Part shown: one piece after another, positions 10,860-22,724 of the stretch
Layout: the number at the start of each line of letters is the position of its first letter
Numbering within the stretch: position 1 is the stretch's first letter
Assembly: GCF_019097595.1 (NCBI RefSeq)
Contig: NC_080735.1
Coordinates: forward strand, 943,212 to 1,007,211
DNA from: Hemibagrus wyckioides
Taxonomy: Eukaryota > Chordata > Actinopteri > Siluriformes > Bagridae
Direction: 5' to 3'
DNA: 64,000 nt
Notes under the pieces: generated by a model
Seen by the model: the letters and a program-made list of their open reading frames with translations, nothing else
What the model was told of the DNA's origin: nothing
The model's database searches: none
Translations under genes and position numbers: made by a program

Positions 10860-11090
10860 CATTTAATTCAGTTTTATTTGTATGTATATCACTTTTAATA
10901 ATGGACATTGTCTCAAAGCAGCTTTACACAAATATAAGAATTTTGAATAAAAATTACAAAGTTTAAAATTAAATTTATATTTATTCTTAATGAGTAAGCC
11001 TGAGGCAACCGTTACATTGAAAAACCTGACATCATTGAAACAATGAGAGGAACCAGATTGAAAAGGGAACCCTTCCTCATCTTGGTGATA
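10860..11090 (-). mobile_element. L2 LINE 3' UTR fragment
   Basis: The same block as at 355 and 29987: AATTCAGTTTTATTTGTA, then GACATTGTCTCAAAGCAGC, then GAGAGGAACCAGA and AAAGGGAACCC. No ORF remains. Confidence 0.7.
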
Positions 11091-11185
11091 GTAGAGAGTG
11101 GGATTACAAATCAGTATAAATACAGAGAGTGGAATTATAAATCATTATAAACACAGAGAGTGGGATTATAAATCATTATAAACAC
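11091..11185. repeat. 31-bp tandem repeat, three units
   Basis: Units of the form ACAGAGAGTGGGATTATAAA followed by TCATTATAAAC repeat three times with a few substitutions, next to the L2 tail. Probably a local expansion. Confidence 0.75.
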
Positions 11186-11280
11186 AGAGTGTTGTGTAAC
11201 CAGGAGATTTTGAGAAACTTATAAATCATCATAATTTGGAACTAGTTTATTATAGATTTAACACTAATTTCCACAACAGA

Positions 11281-11508
11281 AGTTCAAAGCTGATGCCTTG
11301 GTCTCCAAGTGGTTCTATCCACAGCAGTCCCATGGGTCTTCAAACTTCAAATGGAAGAACTTCAAGTGTGAAGAAAGAGGAGACGTTGGAGCTGAACATC
11401 CACAACCATGGAAAAGACTTCAACAAGACACCTGAAGTTATCTCTGTTAAAGAGGAAGATTCTGACAATAAAGCCTACCTCTGTAAGACCTCAGAATATT
11501 TTATGTAG
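11281..11508 (+). pseudogene. PRDM9-like locus, linker exon copy A
   Basis: Open and protein-like: it encodes SGSIHSSPMGLQTSNG, then TSSVKKEETLELNIHNHGKD, then EVISVKEEDSDNKAYLCKTS, and ends at a TAG (11506-11508). Acidic linkers with repeated VKEE blocks are usual between the N-terminus and the zinc fingers or PR domain of fish PRDM9-like and C2H2 genes. The terminal YLCKTSEYF resembles the start of the zinc knuckle that precedes the PR domain in PRDM9, with a serine where a cysteine would be expected. I did not find a SET exon belonging to this copy. The assignment is inference. Confidence 0.5.
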
Positions 11509-11513
11509 TGGAT

Positions 11514-11990
11514 TTAGCCAGTGGAGGGAGCGTAGCAATGAGGTGGTGTGGGAGAACATAGGAAAGTAGAATGGATGACATGCTGGATCTCTTCTGTTGC
11601 TAGGTTAGGAAAATGTGCCAGTGAAAGAGAAAGGCAATCCTGAGTGTGAAGTGTAGGAGTGAAGGTTTGGCAGATTTTTTCTGATTTTTCAGATTTTTTC
11701 ATAAAAGGTGCAGTCTTCAGCAGTAAGGGAGGACGTATCAGGATCTTCCTGGGATTAGAAGAAAGAAAGCAAGGAAAGTCCACAGATGAGGAAAATGAGG
11801 ACAGGATAGTGTCTGAGGCTAACTCCAGCCATAAGGAGGAAAAGTAGTCAGGGTCTGGAAAGTATGATAGGGTGCTGAATGCTGTAGAAGTATGCCCCTG
11901 AAATGGGATGTTCAACAAGCACATATTGGGGGTGATGGTCAGGTGTCTGAATGTGTGTATCCATATCCAAATTAAGGGCTGTCACGTTAC
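11514..11990. other. Unclassified sequence
   Basis: A minus-strand frame of 136 codons and a plus-strand frame of 62 codons overlap here. Neither shows a domain, and low-complexity KSEKSE/TTTTTCTGA repeats explain part of the openness. Possibly an unrecognised repeat. Confidence 0.3.
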
Positions 11991-12125
11991 AGAACCTTCT
12001 GGTCCTTAGAGCTCCAGGGTCCTGAATTCAGTCCTGAATTCAGCTCAGGTTGCTGTGTGTGTGGAGTTCTACATGTCTTCCCTGTGTGTTTCCTCTGGTT
12101 TCCCTGGATTCTTTCAGAGGTAGGC
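11991..12125. repeat. Probable dispersed SINE-like fragment
   Basis: The run with GTTGCTGTGTGTGTGGAGTT, then TCTTCCCTGTGTGTTTCC and CTGGTTTCCCTGG resembles a short dispersed repeat I associate with fish introns. No boundaries are visible. Confidence 0.35.
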
Positions 12126-12139
12126 AAATTGACTAGGTT

Positions 12140-13880
12140 TGAAGGAGTGTGTTAAGTTTGGGAGCATGTTGCGGGTGTTCAGACGTTTAAACAGCCTATT
12201 CACGTCTTCCTCTTTGATGGTGAGAGGTGTGAGGGGGAGGGTGGCACTGAGGTATGGAGCTGTGTGGGTGATCCAGGTATGAAAGTGTAGGAGAGGGTGC
12301 TACTGCTGATCAATGGCTGGTGGGGAGGTCAGGTCTGTCCCATTGTCTTTAAAAGCAACAGTAGTACTCATTCAGGTTGTTGGCCAGGTGCAGGTCATTC
12401 ACAGAGTGGGGGGATCTAGGCTTGTAGTTGGTGATCACCTTAAGGCCTTTACAGACAGTGGCAGAGTCATTGGTTTGGAATTGCTATTTCATTCTCTCAC
12501 CATGTTCTGATTTAACTCTTCTCACCTCCTAGCTAAATCTGTACTTAGCCTCCTTGTATTTCATTTGTCCCCATCTCTGAATGTGCCCTATTTCTCTGAC
12601 CTAAGCTGTCTGAGTTTAGCTGTGAACCATGGTTTGTCATTGTTATAAGTCACCCTAGTGCATGATGGAATGATGCTGTCCTCAGAAGTTAATGTAGGAT
12701 GCCACAGATTCTGTGTACTCATCCACACTGTTGGTGGCAGACCTAAAAATGTTCCAGTTTGTACAATCTAAACCCCTGAAGTTCCCCCACAGCCTCACTG
12801 GTCCACTTCTTTGATGTCCTCACAACAGGTTTGCAGAGTTTTAATTTCTGCCTGTATGCAGGAATCAAATGCACCATGATGTCGTCAGAATGGCCCAGTG
12901 CAGCACGGGGAACAGCACGATAAACTCCGCTGATGGTGGTGTAACAATGGTCCAGTATGTTCCCCTTTCTGGTCAGGCACTTAATAAGCTGTTTGTATTT
13001 GGGCAGTTCTAGTATGGGTGCTGGTGGCTCAGTGGTAGGTTTCTCACCTACCATGTGGAAGGCCCTGGTTTGATTCCCAGCCAGTGCCCACACCCCAGCC
13101 ACTGTATGCAGTGCTGGTCCCAAGCCCGGATAAAAAGGGAGGGTTGTGTCAGGAAGGGCATCTGGCATAAAACCTGTGCCAAATTGTTGTGTGGACCAGT
13201 TGGTCTGCTGTGGTGACCCCTTGTGCATGTAGGGAGCAGCCAAAAGATCAACAACCTTTGGGCAGTTCATAGGAGATATTACCAGGTGTCCAGGTCTGGG
13301 GAACAAAGTTGAGACAGTACTTTCACATCATTGCACCAACTGTTGTTAATATAGAAACAGATTCCACCACTTTTTGTTTTGACAGAAAGCTCCATTTGTC
13401 TGTCTGCTCTAAAAAGATTAAATCCACCCAGTTGTAGCACAGAGTCCGGTATAAGATCACAGCCACATTTCCGTGAAGCACAAAACATAAGACGTAGGAA
13501 AGTCTTTGTTTTTGTTCATCTGCAGAGTCAGCTCGTCCATTTTGTTGCAAAGTGAGCACACATAAGAGAGGAATATCACAGTGAACGCTGTGCATAATCC
13601 GCGCCGGCAGAGACACACAAGCACACCTGAGTGCTTCTCTCTTCTGCGGGGCTTCACTTTATTTCGTGTCTCCTTGATCAATATAGCCAGTAAGTCCATG
13701 GTAGAAGCCAGAAAACTCAGAAATAAGTCCACTGGGGTAGTAGCTCTGATTTTCATGAGCTCTTCCCTGGAATAGAAGCCACCAGAACTGTGGCAGAAAA
13801 CTGAAATACAACACAAAACAAGAAAAAGTAGAGCACAACGAAACACTGTGGCTGCCATCTGCAGCGCCATCTTTACACGT
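12140..13880 (-). mobile_element. Rex1/CR1-like LINE (family Z), 5' half, with a SINE inside
   Basis: The minus strand reads from a 5' end with ATGGCGCTGCAGATGGCAGC (13849-13880), through the endonuclease start (KMDELTLQMN and LCFTEMWL, 13457-13870), the frame at 13279-13488 with GGICFYINNSWCND, and the endonuclease end KGNILDHCYTT with AALGHSDD (12743-13306), to a linker. The reverse-transcriptase half is absent, so the 3' side is truncated. Several frame breaks make it non-functional. A SINE with a 12-bp target duplication splits it. Confidence 0.75.
13010..13256 (+). mobile_element. tRNA-derived SINE with 12-bp target duplication
   Basis: It has an A-box-like TGGCTCAGTGG and a B-box-like GGTTTGATTCCC, then a body with GGGAGGGTTGTGTCAGGAAG and a 3' end with GGGAGCAGCC. 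It is flanked by identical TTTGGGCAGTTC at 12998-13009 and 13257-13268, proving retrotransposition into the LINE. Its tRNA-like head is not a functional tRNA: the remainder cannot fold as one. Confidence 0.9.
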
Positions 13881-14066
13881 CATCCACCGACCTGTTTGCT
13901 AGGTAAGCAAACTGCAGGGGGTCCAGTAAGGGTCCAGTGATTTTCTTCAGATAAGCCAACACCAGTCTTTCAAACAACTTCATGACCACAGACATTAAAG
14001 CAACAGGTCTGTAGTCATTAAGTCCTGTTATATTGGGTTTCTTTGGGATGGGGATGACATTGGAAC

Positions 14067-14409
14067 TGTTGTAAATTAACTGAAGACCAGTAGAAGAGCG
14101 ATCACGAAGACTGGGAAGTATGTTGCAGGAATCTTTTATTGAAAATTAGAACACATTCAGAAGTGCTGTGGTCATCAAGATCTCCACAGACAGACAAGAA
14201 ACCTCTAGTATTTATACAGACTTTGGTGGCTGTCCTCCAGGTTGTGTTAAAGCAGCCCCCCCATTTCCCCCTACCACCTATTAGAGACTATGTTTACCCA
14301 CTAAGATTTGCAACCCATTTGGTTGTTTATGACCTCAATGTTTATGACCTTTCCTGAACAGGTTAGTGATCCTTCCTCTGCGAGAACACAAGAAAATTTC
14401 TTTCCCACA
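14067..14409 (-). repeat. ERV 3' LTR
   Basis: 343 bp; on the minus strand it starts TGTGGGAAAG and ends TTTACAACA. The preceding polypurine tract AAAGGGGGAAT (minus strand of 14410-14420) adjoins it directly, confirming that this is the 3' LTR. It differs from the other LTR by scattered substitutions and small indels. Confidence 0.9.
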
Positions 14410-14421
14410 ATTCCCCCTTTG

Positions 14422-15236
14422 AGAGTTCCCTTATAAACTCTCATAACTGTGATAAATTTTCAGGGGGAGTATGTTTTAACCTTAACAGTTGACGCATTTC
14501 TATAATGTGGTTTAGCTGTCTGTCATATGCAACATATGAATACCTGACAACATACATAGCCTAAAAGTAAAATTAATAGAAGGTAACTAACAAAAACAGC
14601 AGTTTCTTTGACCATGACTCACTGACCATGATTGACCAAAAAGAACCTCCAAACCATGAGGAATTTTCCATTATCATATTATGAGTTTTATAGATATGAT
14701 GTAGTCCAAGCACACTTTAAACTCTGTGTGGCAGATTTTTCAACTTTCAGTGTGCTATAGTGTCAGATGTCTTCGGTGGCTGCAGATTCCCTCTGATAAG
14801 GTTCTCTTTCTCTGTTTATGGTGGCCCTCTATAGATGTATGCAGTGAACTTCGCTTGCAGGTGTAACAGTGTTGAGTTCTGGAATGACCCCCTGCAAATA
14901 CAAAATGAAAAACAAAAGAAGAAGGAACACGAGAAAAGATCCAAAACACAAACAGACCAATACACAAACAGAAAAAACAAACAAATAAAAATAATTTTTT
15001 TTACATCTCAGATGTTATGCTGCCTTTGATCATATAGCAGATTGTGTCTGTAAGAGTAATTCCTTGCCCTAATCTCCACATATACCTATGGACATATACC
15101 TATACACCTATGGACCAGTCAAGGTGGGGAATAATCTAAAAAGGGAAAACCTATTAGGGAATCTTTGCCTTTGGGTAATCCCTGACACCTATTGCAACTC
15201 GGTTCTTTCCTCTGGCTCCTTTCTGGTCCGTGTGTC
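14422..15236. other. ERV region where env would lie; no env seen
   Basis: About 0.8 kb between the integrase end and the polypurine tract. No signal peptide, furin site, heptad repeat or transmembrane frame of retroviral type is visible in any frame. Confidence 0.5.
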
Positions 15237-15885
15237 CTAGTCTGTCCCTACAGGTGGTTGAACTACCTTACAGTGGGAAATGTGAGTCCATGTTTTTTTC
15301 GCACGACACAATACTGCTGCAGCCATTACTAATAACACCTGGTATGGTCCCTGCCATTTAGGTTCCAGTGGCTTGCTCTTAAATGATCTTATCATTACCC
15401 ATTGTCCTGGAATGACAGCATGACCGCCCTCGGGAGGTGGCTTCCAACAAGCACCTACTCTGTCTCTGGCCATCTCTATTGCCTTAGAAAGATTTACACA
15501 GTATGTAATAAGAGCATCTGAGGCAATGTGTACATTGGCACTTCTAAGATCAATAGCTCCTGGCATAGACATAGGATGCCCTGTTATTATTTCATGAGGG
15601 CTAAGCCCAACAGACCGGTTGGGGAATGCTCTGATCATCAGTTTTTCCTCTGCATCGTGGTAATGATATGTAGTCAACCTTCAGTTGCCAAAAAAGCCCT
15701 GGTGGGGCGGGTGTGACTGTTGCTGGGACATCATTGTTCAGCTGACATGCAACACATCTTTTTGCTGTCTCTGTTGCTACTGCTCTGAAAGCTGGGATCC
15801 ACCACTGATTAGAAAATCGGTGAACCATTGCTGTTGGATTAATGTGTCCTAAGTTGTGTAGCTGTTGGGCCAGATAGGGTAACAA
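15237..15885 (-). pseudogene. ERV integrase remnant
   Basis: The minus-strand frame at 15601-15885 has the N-terminal zinc-binding HHCC residues (LGHINPT, then CVACQ) and the start of the core with WQLKVDYIS. The frame at 15237-15677 holds the C-terminal part with GLSPHEIITGHP and LEPKWQGPYQVLL. Between them most of the catalytic core, with the second Asp and the Glu, is deleted and the frame shifts. Confidence 0.8.
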
Positions 15886-15950
15886 AGCCTCAGGTGCGAC
15901 ATATCTTCCCCCTTTGACCCAACAGCCTGATGAATCAACTTTAGCTCCCT

Positions 15951-16628
15951 TTAAGCTTCATAAAGCGGAACATCTTTATACAGATTACTGAGTGAATCTG
16001 GGGGCACAGCAACACTTTGAGCTGTCTTGCCAGCACACACCTGCACAGTGTCAACTAAACAGGCTTGTTTGGCAGCTGTGTCTGCAAGAGCACTGCCCTT
16101 TGCTTCTTCAGAGTTAAGTGTAGCATGTGCTTTCACTTTTATTACAGCTAGATGTTTAGGAAGTGTCATAGCAAATAGCAGGTCTTTGACTAATTCAGCA
16201 TGCTTTATAGGTGTCCCAGAAGATGTGAGGAACTGACGACTTTGCCATATAATCCCAAAATCATGAACCACTCCAAAAGCAAATCTAGAGTCCGTATAAA
16301 CATTTGCTGTTGAGCCTGAAGCTAACGTACATGCTCTGGTCAATGCTATCAATTCTGCAGCTTATGCAGAAAAGTGATCTGGCAACTGGCCTGAAACTAC
16401 TACTTCAGTCAAGGTGGCAACAGGATATCCTGCCCGTCTGTTTCCTTTAATGACTTGTGCAGAACCATCAACAAACAATTCAAAATCTGCATTCTTTAGG
16501 GGTGTGTCTGCAATTATACTCGGAGATGAGTATGTAAGCGTAACACAATCATTCTCATCCTCTTCAGAAACATCAGTCCTTGCGAACATCATACAAGAGG
16601 ATGGATTAGTGACTGGGGCACGTTGCAA
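15951..16628 (-). pseudogene. ERV RNase H and RT connection remnant
   Basis: Frames at 16362-16628 and 15951-16352 are contiguous but split by an in-frame stop near 16361. Catalytic acids are visible in FELFVDGSA, in AAELIALTRA and in NVYTDSRFAFGVVHDFG. The motif set fits gamma-like (class I) fish retroviruses. Confidence 0.8.
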
Positions 16629-17076
16629 AATTATATTCGGGGCTGTGACTGTGGCTAACCAATTTCCCCCAATGTGAGGAGGTGACAGATGTGATTTTAG
16701 CTTGACTCATTAAGGCAGATCCTGCATGTGGGCATCTTACAGTTAAAGCCTGTCCCAACACAATACCTGAACAGGCTAGTGAGGCTAGGTGAACTGCCTG
16801 TACTGCTCTAAGACATGGACCCATACCCTCTGCAACTATATCCAGCTTTTATCATTATCGTACATAACCAGGGAAAGGTAAACAATTAGGTTTTTTTCCT
16901 GCTCTGCCTGCCCCTGCTGTGCTCTCAGAAGCACCTGAGCAAGTTTGTCCTAGACTTTCAGTGGAAAGTGTGCAGACAACACTAGGGTTATAAGCAGGCT
17001 GACTAGGCATGTGATTATACTGCCAATTTCTGCTAATGAATTTATGCCCCCCCTTCACACATAAGACAGAAAACAT
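16606..17076 (-). pseudogene. ERV pol fragment upstream of RNase H
   Basis: A frame with VQAVHLASLACSGIVLGQ resembles the RT thumb/connection. The frame further up (16855-17076) is not classifiable. The RT palm with its YxDD box is not present. Confidence 0.5.
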
Positions 17077-17265
17077 TACAAAGACTTACAATATACACTT
17101 GACTATGTACATGGCCCAGTATGATTGGCTTCAGATTTTTATGGTTTTTAATTGATCATTGTGGGACCATCTCTTAACAGGTTGTTGGTATTTAGTTTTG
17201 TGGCAGAGCTTGTAAACTGAATCTCTGCATGGTCGCACCCAGTTAGCAGCCCATGGGCCCTCAGG

Positions 17266-17541
17266 TTAGTAGTTATTTACCATTACCCCATCTCTAGTTA
17301 CAAATTTGTGATTATGCACTTCTTTAACAAAAGACACCTTGTTTTTCTGAATATTCCAAATTTGCTGAGTGGCTTGGCGATAAATAGCAGGCAAAGAGTT
17401 ACACAGATTTTTGAGCTCCTCACTCAATCTGTTTAAAGTGGTCTGTAACTGATCAATTTTTGGGCCTGTTCTCTTTTCTTCCTTAAGAGAAAATCTGCAA
17501 TTTCTGGAAATATGTCCTTCCTTGCCACACAAATAACACAC
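17266..17541 (-). pseudogene. ERV nucleocapsid with CCHC knuckle
   Basis: The minus-strand frame begins with CYLCGKEGHISRNC, a canonical C-X2-C-X4-H-X4-C knuckle, followed by a lysine-rich and then helical stretch. Matrix and capsid are not recognisable in the 460 bp between here and the 5' LTR. Confidence 0.8.
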
Positions 17542-18003
17542 TAGGAGGTTATCAGGGTTACAAGGGAGTGATCATTCCTTTTTATCTCCAGTAGCTTGGT
17601 CCTCATTTCTAATAAAACAGCAACAAGAACAAACAAAATAAAATCAAATAAACCAACTTCTTCCGTAATAAAAAGAGGCTAAACAATTTGTTAACACCCA
17701 ACTGTAGTTAACCTTCCCTGTAACAGAGTATGTACAGAGGCTTCCCTGATTTACAGAGGATAAACAGTTGTTAAAACACCCCACAGCTGTGTTTAACACT
17801 TCCCTGACTTTTTCAGAGGATAACTGGATTACTCAAATCCTGGTCTTTAGGTTCATTTAATAGAGTGACACTCACCAAATCTGAGAGTTGAGTTGCAGAA
17901 GTTCAGTCTGGACTTGTTTCAGGTGATCAGTCTGGAACAAACAGCGTCACTGGTGTAGGGTCAGCTCTGCATCAGTTAGCTCTTTCAGGTTCCTTGCACC
18001 AAC

Positions 18004-18342
18004 TGTTGTAAATTAAACGAAGACCAGTAGAAGAGCGATCACGGAGACTTGGAAGTATGTTGCAGGAATCTTTTATTGAAGATTAGAACACACTCAGAAG
18101 TTCTGTGGTCATCAAGATCTCCACAGACAGACAAGAAACCTCTGGTATTTATACAGACTTTGGTGGCTGTCCTTCAGGTTGTGTTAAAGCAGCCCCCTCA
18201 TTTCCCACACCACCTATTAGAGACTATGTTTAACTAGAAAGATTTGCGACCCATTTGGTTGCGAGAAAGAATGTTTATGACCCTTCCCGAACAGGTTAGT
18301 GATCCTTACTCTCCGAGAACACTAGAAAATTTCTTTCCCACA
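18004..18342 (-). repeat. ERV 5' LTR and adjacent primer site
   Basis: 339 bp, TGTGGGAAAG to TTTACAACA on the minus strand, with a TATTTATACAG-type TATA region seen on the plus strand as CTGGTATTTATACAG. Two bases inside it, TGGTGCAAGGAACC (minus strand of 17987-18001) is a plausible primer-binding site. I cannot assign the tRNA. Confidence 0.85.
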
Positions 18343-20185
18343 GAACATTTGAAGCAGGCAGGGACTTTGCACAGCTCCAGTGATCTGTGAAAAGATGAAG
18401 GCCAGCTGATCAGCACAGGTTCTCAGACAGGCTGGTGTGACACCGTCTGGGCCTAGTGCTTTCCTTCTCTTCTGCTTCAGGAAGACCCAACACACATCAT
18501 TTTCACTGATCTGAAGTACAGGAAGGGAGGGAGAGGGGGGTTGCTGGAGGTGTTAATGGCTGTGTAGAATGTTCAGATCAGGAAAGGGGTGTTAGACCAG
18601 GAGTTTCAAATCTGCAGTAAAACTCATTCAGGTATTCAGTAAATTGTTGATTCTCCTCAGTGCTGGGGGATGGTGATTTGAAGTTTGTAATGTCTTTAAG
18701 GCCTTTCCACACTGAAGCAGGGTCGTTGGAAGAAAACTGGTTTTCCAGCTTTTTAGTGTAGCTCCTCTTAGCCACCCTAATCTCCTTATTCAGTATGTTC
18801 CTGGCCTGATTGTACAAGACTTTGTCCCCATTCCTGTAGGCATCCTCTTTGGTCTAACAAAGATGTCTGAGTTTTGCTGTGAACCATGGCTTATCATTGT
18901 TGAATGTTAAATTGATGTTAAGTTGAATGTTAAGTCTTGGTAGGAATGCACATGTCTTCATAGAAACTGATATATGATGTTACACTCTCTGTGAGCTCAT
19001 CCAGATCAGTGGTACCAGCTTCAAAAATACTCCAATCAGTGCAGTCAAAACAGGCTTATAGTCCTGCTCTATTTCTATTTCTTTACAGTCCATACTACAG
19101 GTTTAGCAGATTTAAGTTTTGGTCTGTATGTTGGGTGAAGATGAACAAGGCAATGGTCAGAGAGTCCTAAAGCTGCTCTGGGGACAAAGCGATATACATC
19201 CTTTATTGTGGCATAGCACTGGTCCAAAATATTTTTGTCTCTGGTGGGACATGAAATGTGCTGTTTGAATTTTGGCAGTTCACGTGAGAGGTTTGCTTTA
19301 TTAAAGTCCCTGAGAATGATAATAACAGAGTCCGGGTGTTGTTGCTCTGTGTGTACAATCTGATCAGCCAGTTGTTGTAAAGCCGAGCTCACGTGCACTT
19401 GCGGTGGAATGTAAACACTCACTAGAATGAACAAGGAAAACTCCCGCAGCACGCAGAATGGTTTACAGTTGATAAAGAATGCTTCTAGATTGGGACAGCA
19501 CATCTTCTTCAATGCTGTTACATCTGTACACCACCTTTCATTGATGTAGAAGCATGTCCCGCCGCCATGCGATTTCCCCAAAGATTCTGCGTCGCGCTCC
19601 GCTCTGAACAGCTGGAAGCCTGGCAGATGAAGTGCATTGTCCGGAATGCCAGGATTCAGTAAAACACAGAGCAGCAGAGTTTGAAAAATCCTTATTTATC
19701 CGGGAGTGCAGAAGAAGTTTGTCCATTTTGTTGGGTAGAGAGCGGAGATTCGCCAGATGGATGCTAGGCAGCACCATTCTAAAGCCGTGCTGTCTAAGCT
19801 TGACAAGTGCGCCAGCTCGCTTCCCACACTTGCGCTTCTTGAAGCCTTTGAACAGTGCCGCTGCTCTGCCAACTACAATGTCCAGCAAAACATCCAAATA
19901 ATTGAATAACCATGCTGTCTGAATTTCACGAGCATGCCAGAGCACCTCCCTCACTTGCATTGCCTTGAGCGCTTGTATAGGATCACAGCTCCTTTACTGG
20001 ACTAAAATGTTCAGTAAAATGCCTGCCTGCTTAAATGTTAGCAAAAGATTGTTTGGTGTGCTATTTCTGATGTCTAGGAGTTTGTTCCTTGTAAACTAAT
20101 AGGAGGACAGTTGCTTAAGACAGGACAAACAAATGAAAATAGTACCAAGGAGCAACAAACTGAGGCTGCCATGTGCGGCCCCATC

Positions 20186-20760
20186 TCACTATACTATCAG
20201 AGCATCAGAGTAGAATATAGAATATAGAGTATCAGATCAGAGTTCTCGCACGAGACTGGTATCCTGCAAGAAGTTTGCGATCCAAATCCAAAACAAGGAT
20301 TGTGCATGCTGTATAACCGAACAAAGGAATAATTTTGCAATGTGCTACTGCTGATGTGGCTGGTCAAGCAAATGTTTCTGCTTTATTTCTCTTTGATGCT
20401 ATTGTAAATCTTATTTATTCTGATATAACTATATTTAAGACATTTTTGTTTGATAAAAACCTATAAACTCTATTAAACTATAATATTTTCCTGAACTGAA
20501 GCCATGCTTGCTGATATTGTGGTCTATAACTCCTCCCTGATCTGCCTGCTGTCCTGTATCTTGCTCTCTCATTGGCTGTAGGTCATTGCCAAGGTATTTT
20601 TCAGTCAGAGCTCCTTTGAAACTGCACGATTTTGAGTTGGTCTAGATATTTAGCATGCCTAATATTTATATGCCAAATGATTCTCTCAGATTGTGTCTTT
20701 GGTAATTCACACTGCGTCACTGCTAAAATTTTTTAAAATAAAATATATATAATTATAAGT
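20186..20760. other. Decayed MITE-like stretch
   Basis: Pieces such as AACTGCACGATTTTGAG and AATTCACACTGCGTCAC resemble the subterminal repeats of the MITE at 8760-9181, and AGAGTTCTCGCACGAGA echoes its middle. Ends are not definable. Confidence 0.4.
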
Positions 20761-20833
20761 TCATTGTTTGCGGCCCGGTACCAAATGATCCATGGCCCGG
20801 TACAGGTCCGCTGCCCGGTGGTTAGGAACCCCT
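20761..20833 (-). mobile_element. Terminal fragment of a hAT-like transposon
   Basis: On the minus strand it reads CAGGGGTTCCTAACCACCGG and then GCGGACCTGTACCGGGCC, a repeated CCGGTAC pattern that I associate with hAT terminal inverted repeats. Only one end is present. Confidence 0.45.
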
Positions 20834-22719
20834 GCTATAACCAGAGCAGTCCATCAGAACACCAGTTTTAGCCCCAGGAACTGCCTCACTGCCTTGGTGG
20901 TTTAAGGTCTAAGGCAGGTGCAGTTGCTGCTATCTAATCAGTTTGGGGACTCACCTGCCCATGGTCCAAGTCAAAGCCCAGAAACTGTACTGACATCTAT
21001 CCAACTGTGTATTTCTCTGGGTTTGTCCTCCAATCTGAGGGACCACAGGACCTATGTGTTGTGTGGGCAGAGCATTCAGTCCTTAAGGTGCTGAAACATC
21101 TCCAATCAACCCAAACAGAGGTGACAAAATGGTGTAACCCAAATGGAGAAAAAAATGGCCATTATGCAACCACCATTGCTAGAGCCACAACAACAGCCTC
21201 TTTCCATGTTTTTAAGAGATTTGATATATTTGGAGTACACCATTTGTAGCCATTTACCTGATTTCATAGTTTACTTGGTTTTTGTTTTTGCCAGTTTGCA
21301 GGTAATTTAGCTTGACATGGGTTGTAAAATGAATACTTTATGTCCCTGTGCAAATTCCTGTAGTCGAGTACCTCAATCATACAGTCAGGGCTGTCGTTTT
21401 TGGGCTTGACACAAATTTTCCTGTGTAAGGTGAACTATGGTATTGAGTCCAGAACATACTGAATTTGTTTTTACTGTTGGGAGGTTCTTTCTCGCATGAT
21501 GCCATGGAGTACACAAGGTACAATCATTAAAATGGGGGAAAAACCTGGGAGGCTTGAAAATCTCACACACTGCAAACAAAGTTCCTTAGTTTGAGTGTTC
21601 TGCATTACTTGATCTAACCTACCCTTAATAATAAAAAATATGGGTGGGATAGCACAATTAAGCTAGATGTGCTGACCATCAAATACTCTCACTTGGTTAA
21701 ATGCATACCTCAGACTCACAGCACTCCCAAACCAAGAGGGAATCCCTGGTGAAAAAGTTTGAGGGGTGCCCAACCCACCCTCAACCTGGCACTGCCTCCT
21801 TCAGCCAGCACTGCACACATTTCACACCGTGCCACTATACTGCAGGACCCATCCACAAATGTTTTTCTTATTAATGCCTAAAGCCCTCACCATTTTGTCC
21901 CAAGAAACAAAGGATTGGCGAGATAAGGTCTCACTGCTGCTTCCACTTGATCTCATTGAGTAGGGAGGCTTCTGGTGGCATCAGAGTCTTCTAATGCCTA
22001 GTTTTAGCACCACTGTAGAACACAGTGTGTGAAGGAGGGAGAAAGGCAAAATATTAGCTGAGCTCTAGGCTCAAGTTTACTCAGTTTGTGCTTTTCTGCA
22101 CCCTTTAAAAGACTCAAGAAAACAACATAACAGGAAACGGTATCTCACACACACACCTCTCACTTTCTCTCTTGCCAGCTATGGGAGACACTAAAAGCAT
22201 AATAAGACACAGGTGAGGATCATCATGCATTACCTGCCGGTTTGATCTGTCTCACCCATACCCCAGCTGCCACAACTGGGTTTTACAAAATCCTAAAAAA
22301 TGTATTTAAATGAAAACTGATTTAAACTTGACAATATAATCTGTATTTAATTTAAAATATGTATGTACACTATAAACCATTTGCAAAAATCCTATTCATA
22401 TCTATCTTAGATATGAGTTAAATAAGGCCCATTGTTGTATCTTTTGGAACTTTGAATGATAGGGCCCAGTTCTCCTTATTGTAGATGTGGTTATTTTTGG
22501 ACAAGCTGTAATTAGGCTAAGCTTGACAGTAACTCAAAAAAAAAACCAACCTCTCACCAGTTTTCAACCATTTTTCATTAGCATGATAAAAGGCATGTTA
22601 AGCATGCACACAATTAGAGCCAAAACCAGATCCATTTATTTTGTTGTTGGCTTCTTAAATTACAGGTTATTAAGTCTTCATTCATGTAGAATCATGTAGA
22701 ATGTTTTTTCTTAGCATCA
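20834..22719. other. Unclassified 1.9 kb
   Basis: Short frames only (for example 21007-21249 and 21385-21579), none with a domain I recognise. Composition and pseudo-frame structure suggest a degraded retroelement, but I cannot show it. Confidence 0.3.
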
Positions 22720-22724
22720 CATAC

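Larger units (their letters stand above)
14067..18342 (-). mobile_element. Endogenous retrovirus, class I-like, internally deleted
   Basis: Two LTRs (14067-14409 and 18004-18342) bound the element, which is flanked by a 4-bp target duplication GAAC at 14063-14066 and 18343-18346 and inserted in a LINE. On the minus strand the order is nucleocapsid zinc knuckle, RT connection, RNase H and integrase, with no recognisable env, protease or RT palm. At 4.3 kb it is about half the length of a complete provirus. Stops and frameshifts occur in every gene. Confidence 0.88.
13881..20185 (-). mobile_element. Rex1/CR1-like LINE (family Z), split by an ERV
   Basis: One LINE interrupted at 14067-18342. 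The 5' end near 20185 (GGCTGCCATGTGCGGC on plus) leads on the minus strand into 19538-19960 (KMDKLLLHSRINKDF, LCFTESW), the endonuclease at 19075-19581 (GGGTCFYINERWCTD, LVSVYIPP, DFNKANL, DQCYATIKDVY and LGLSDHCLVH), a linker at 18578-18817, and after the ERV the start of the reverse transcriptase at 13881-14066, where it is truncated. The endonuclease still holds YIPP, DFN and SDH motifs, but start and stop breaks separate the frames. Confidence 0.8.

Noticed and set aside
20834..22719. Possible retroviral env or pol in the unclassified stretch
   Set aside because: No motif could be named in any frame; left as unclassified.
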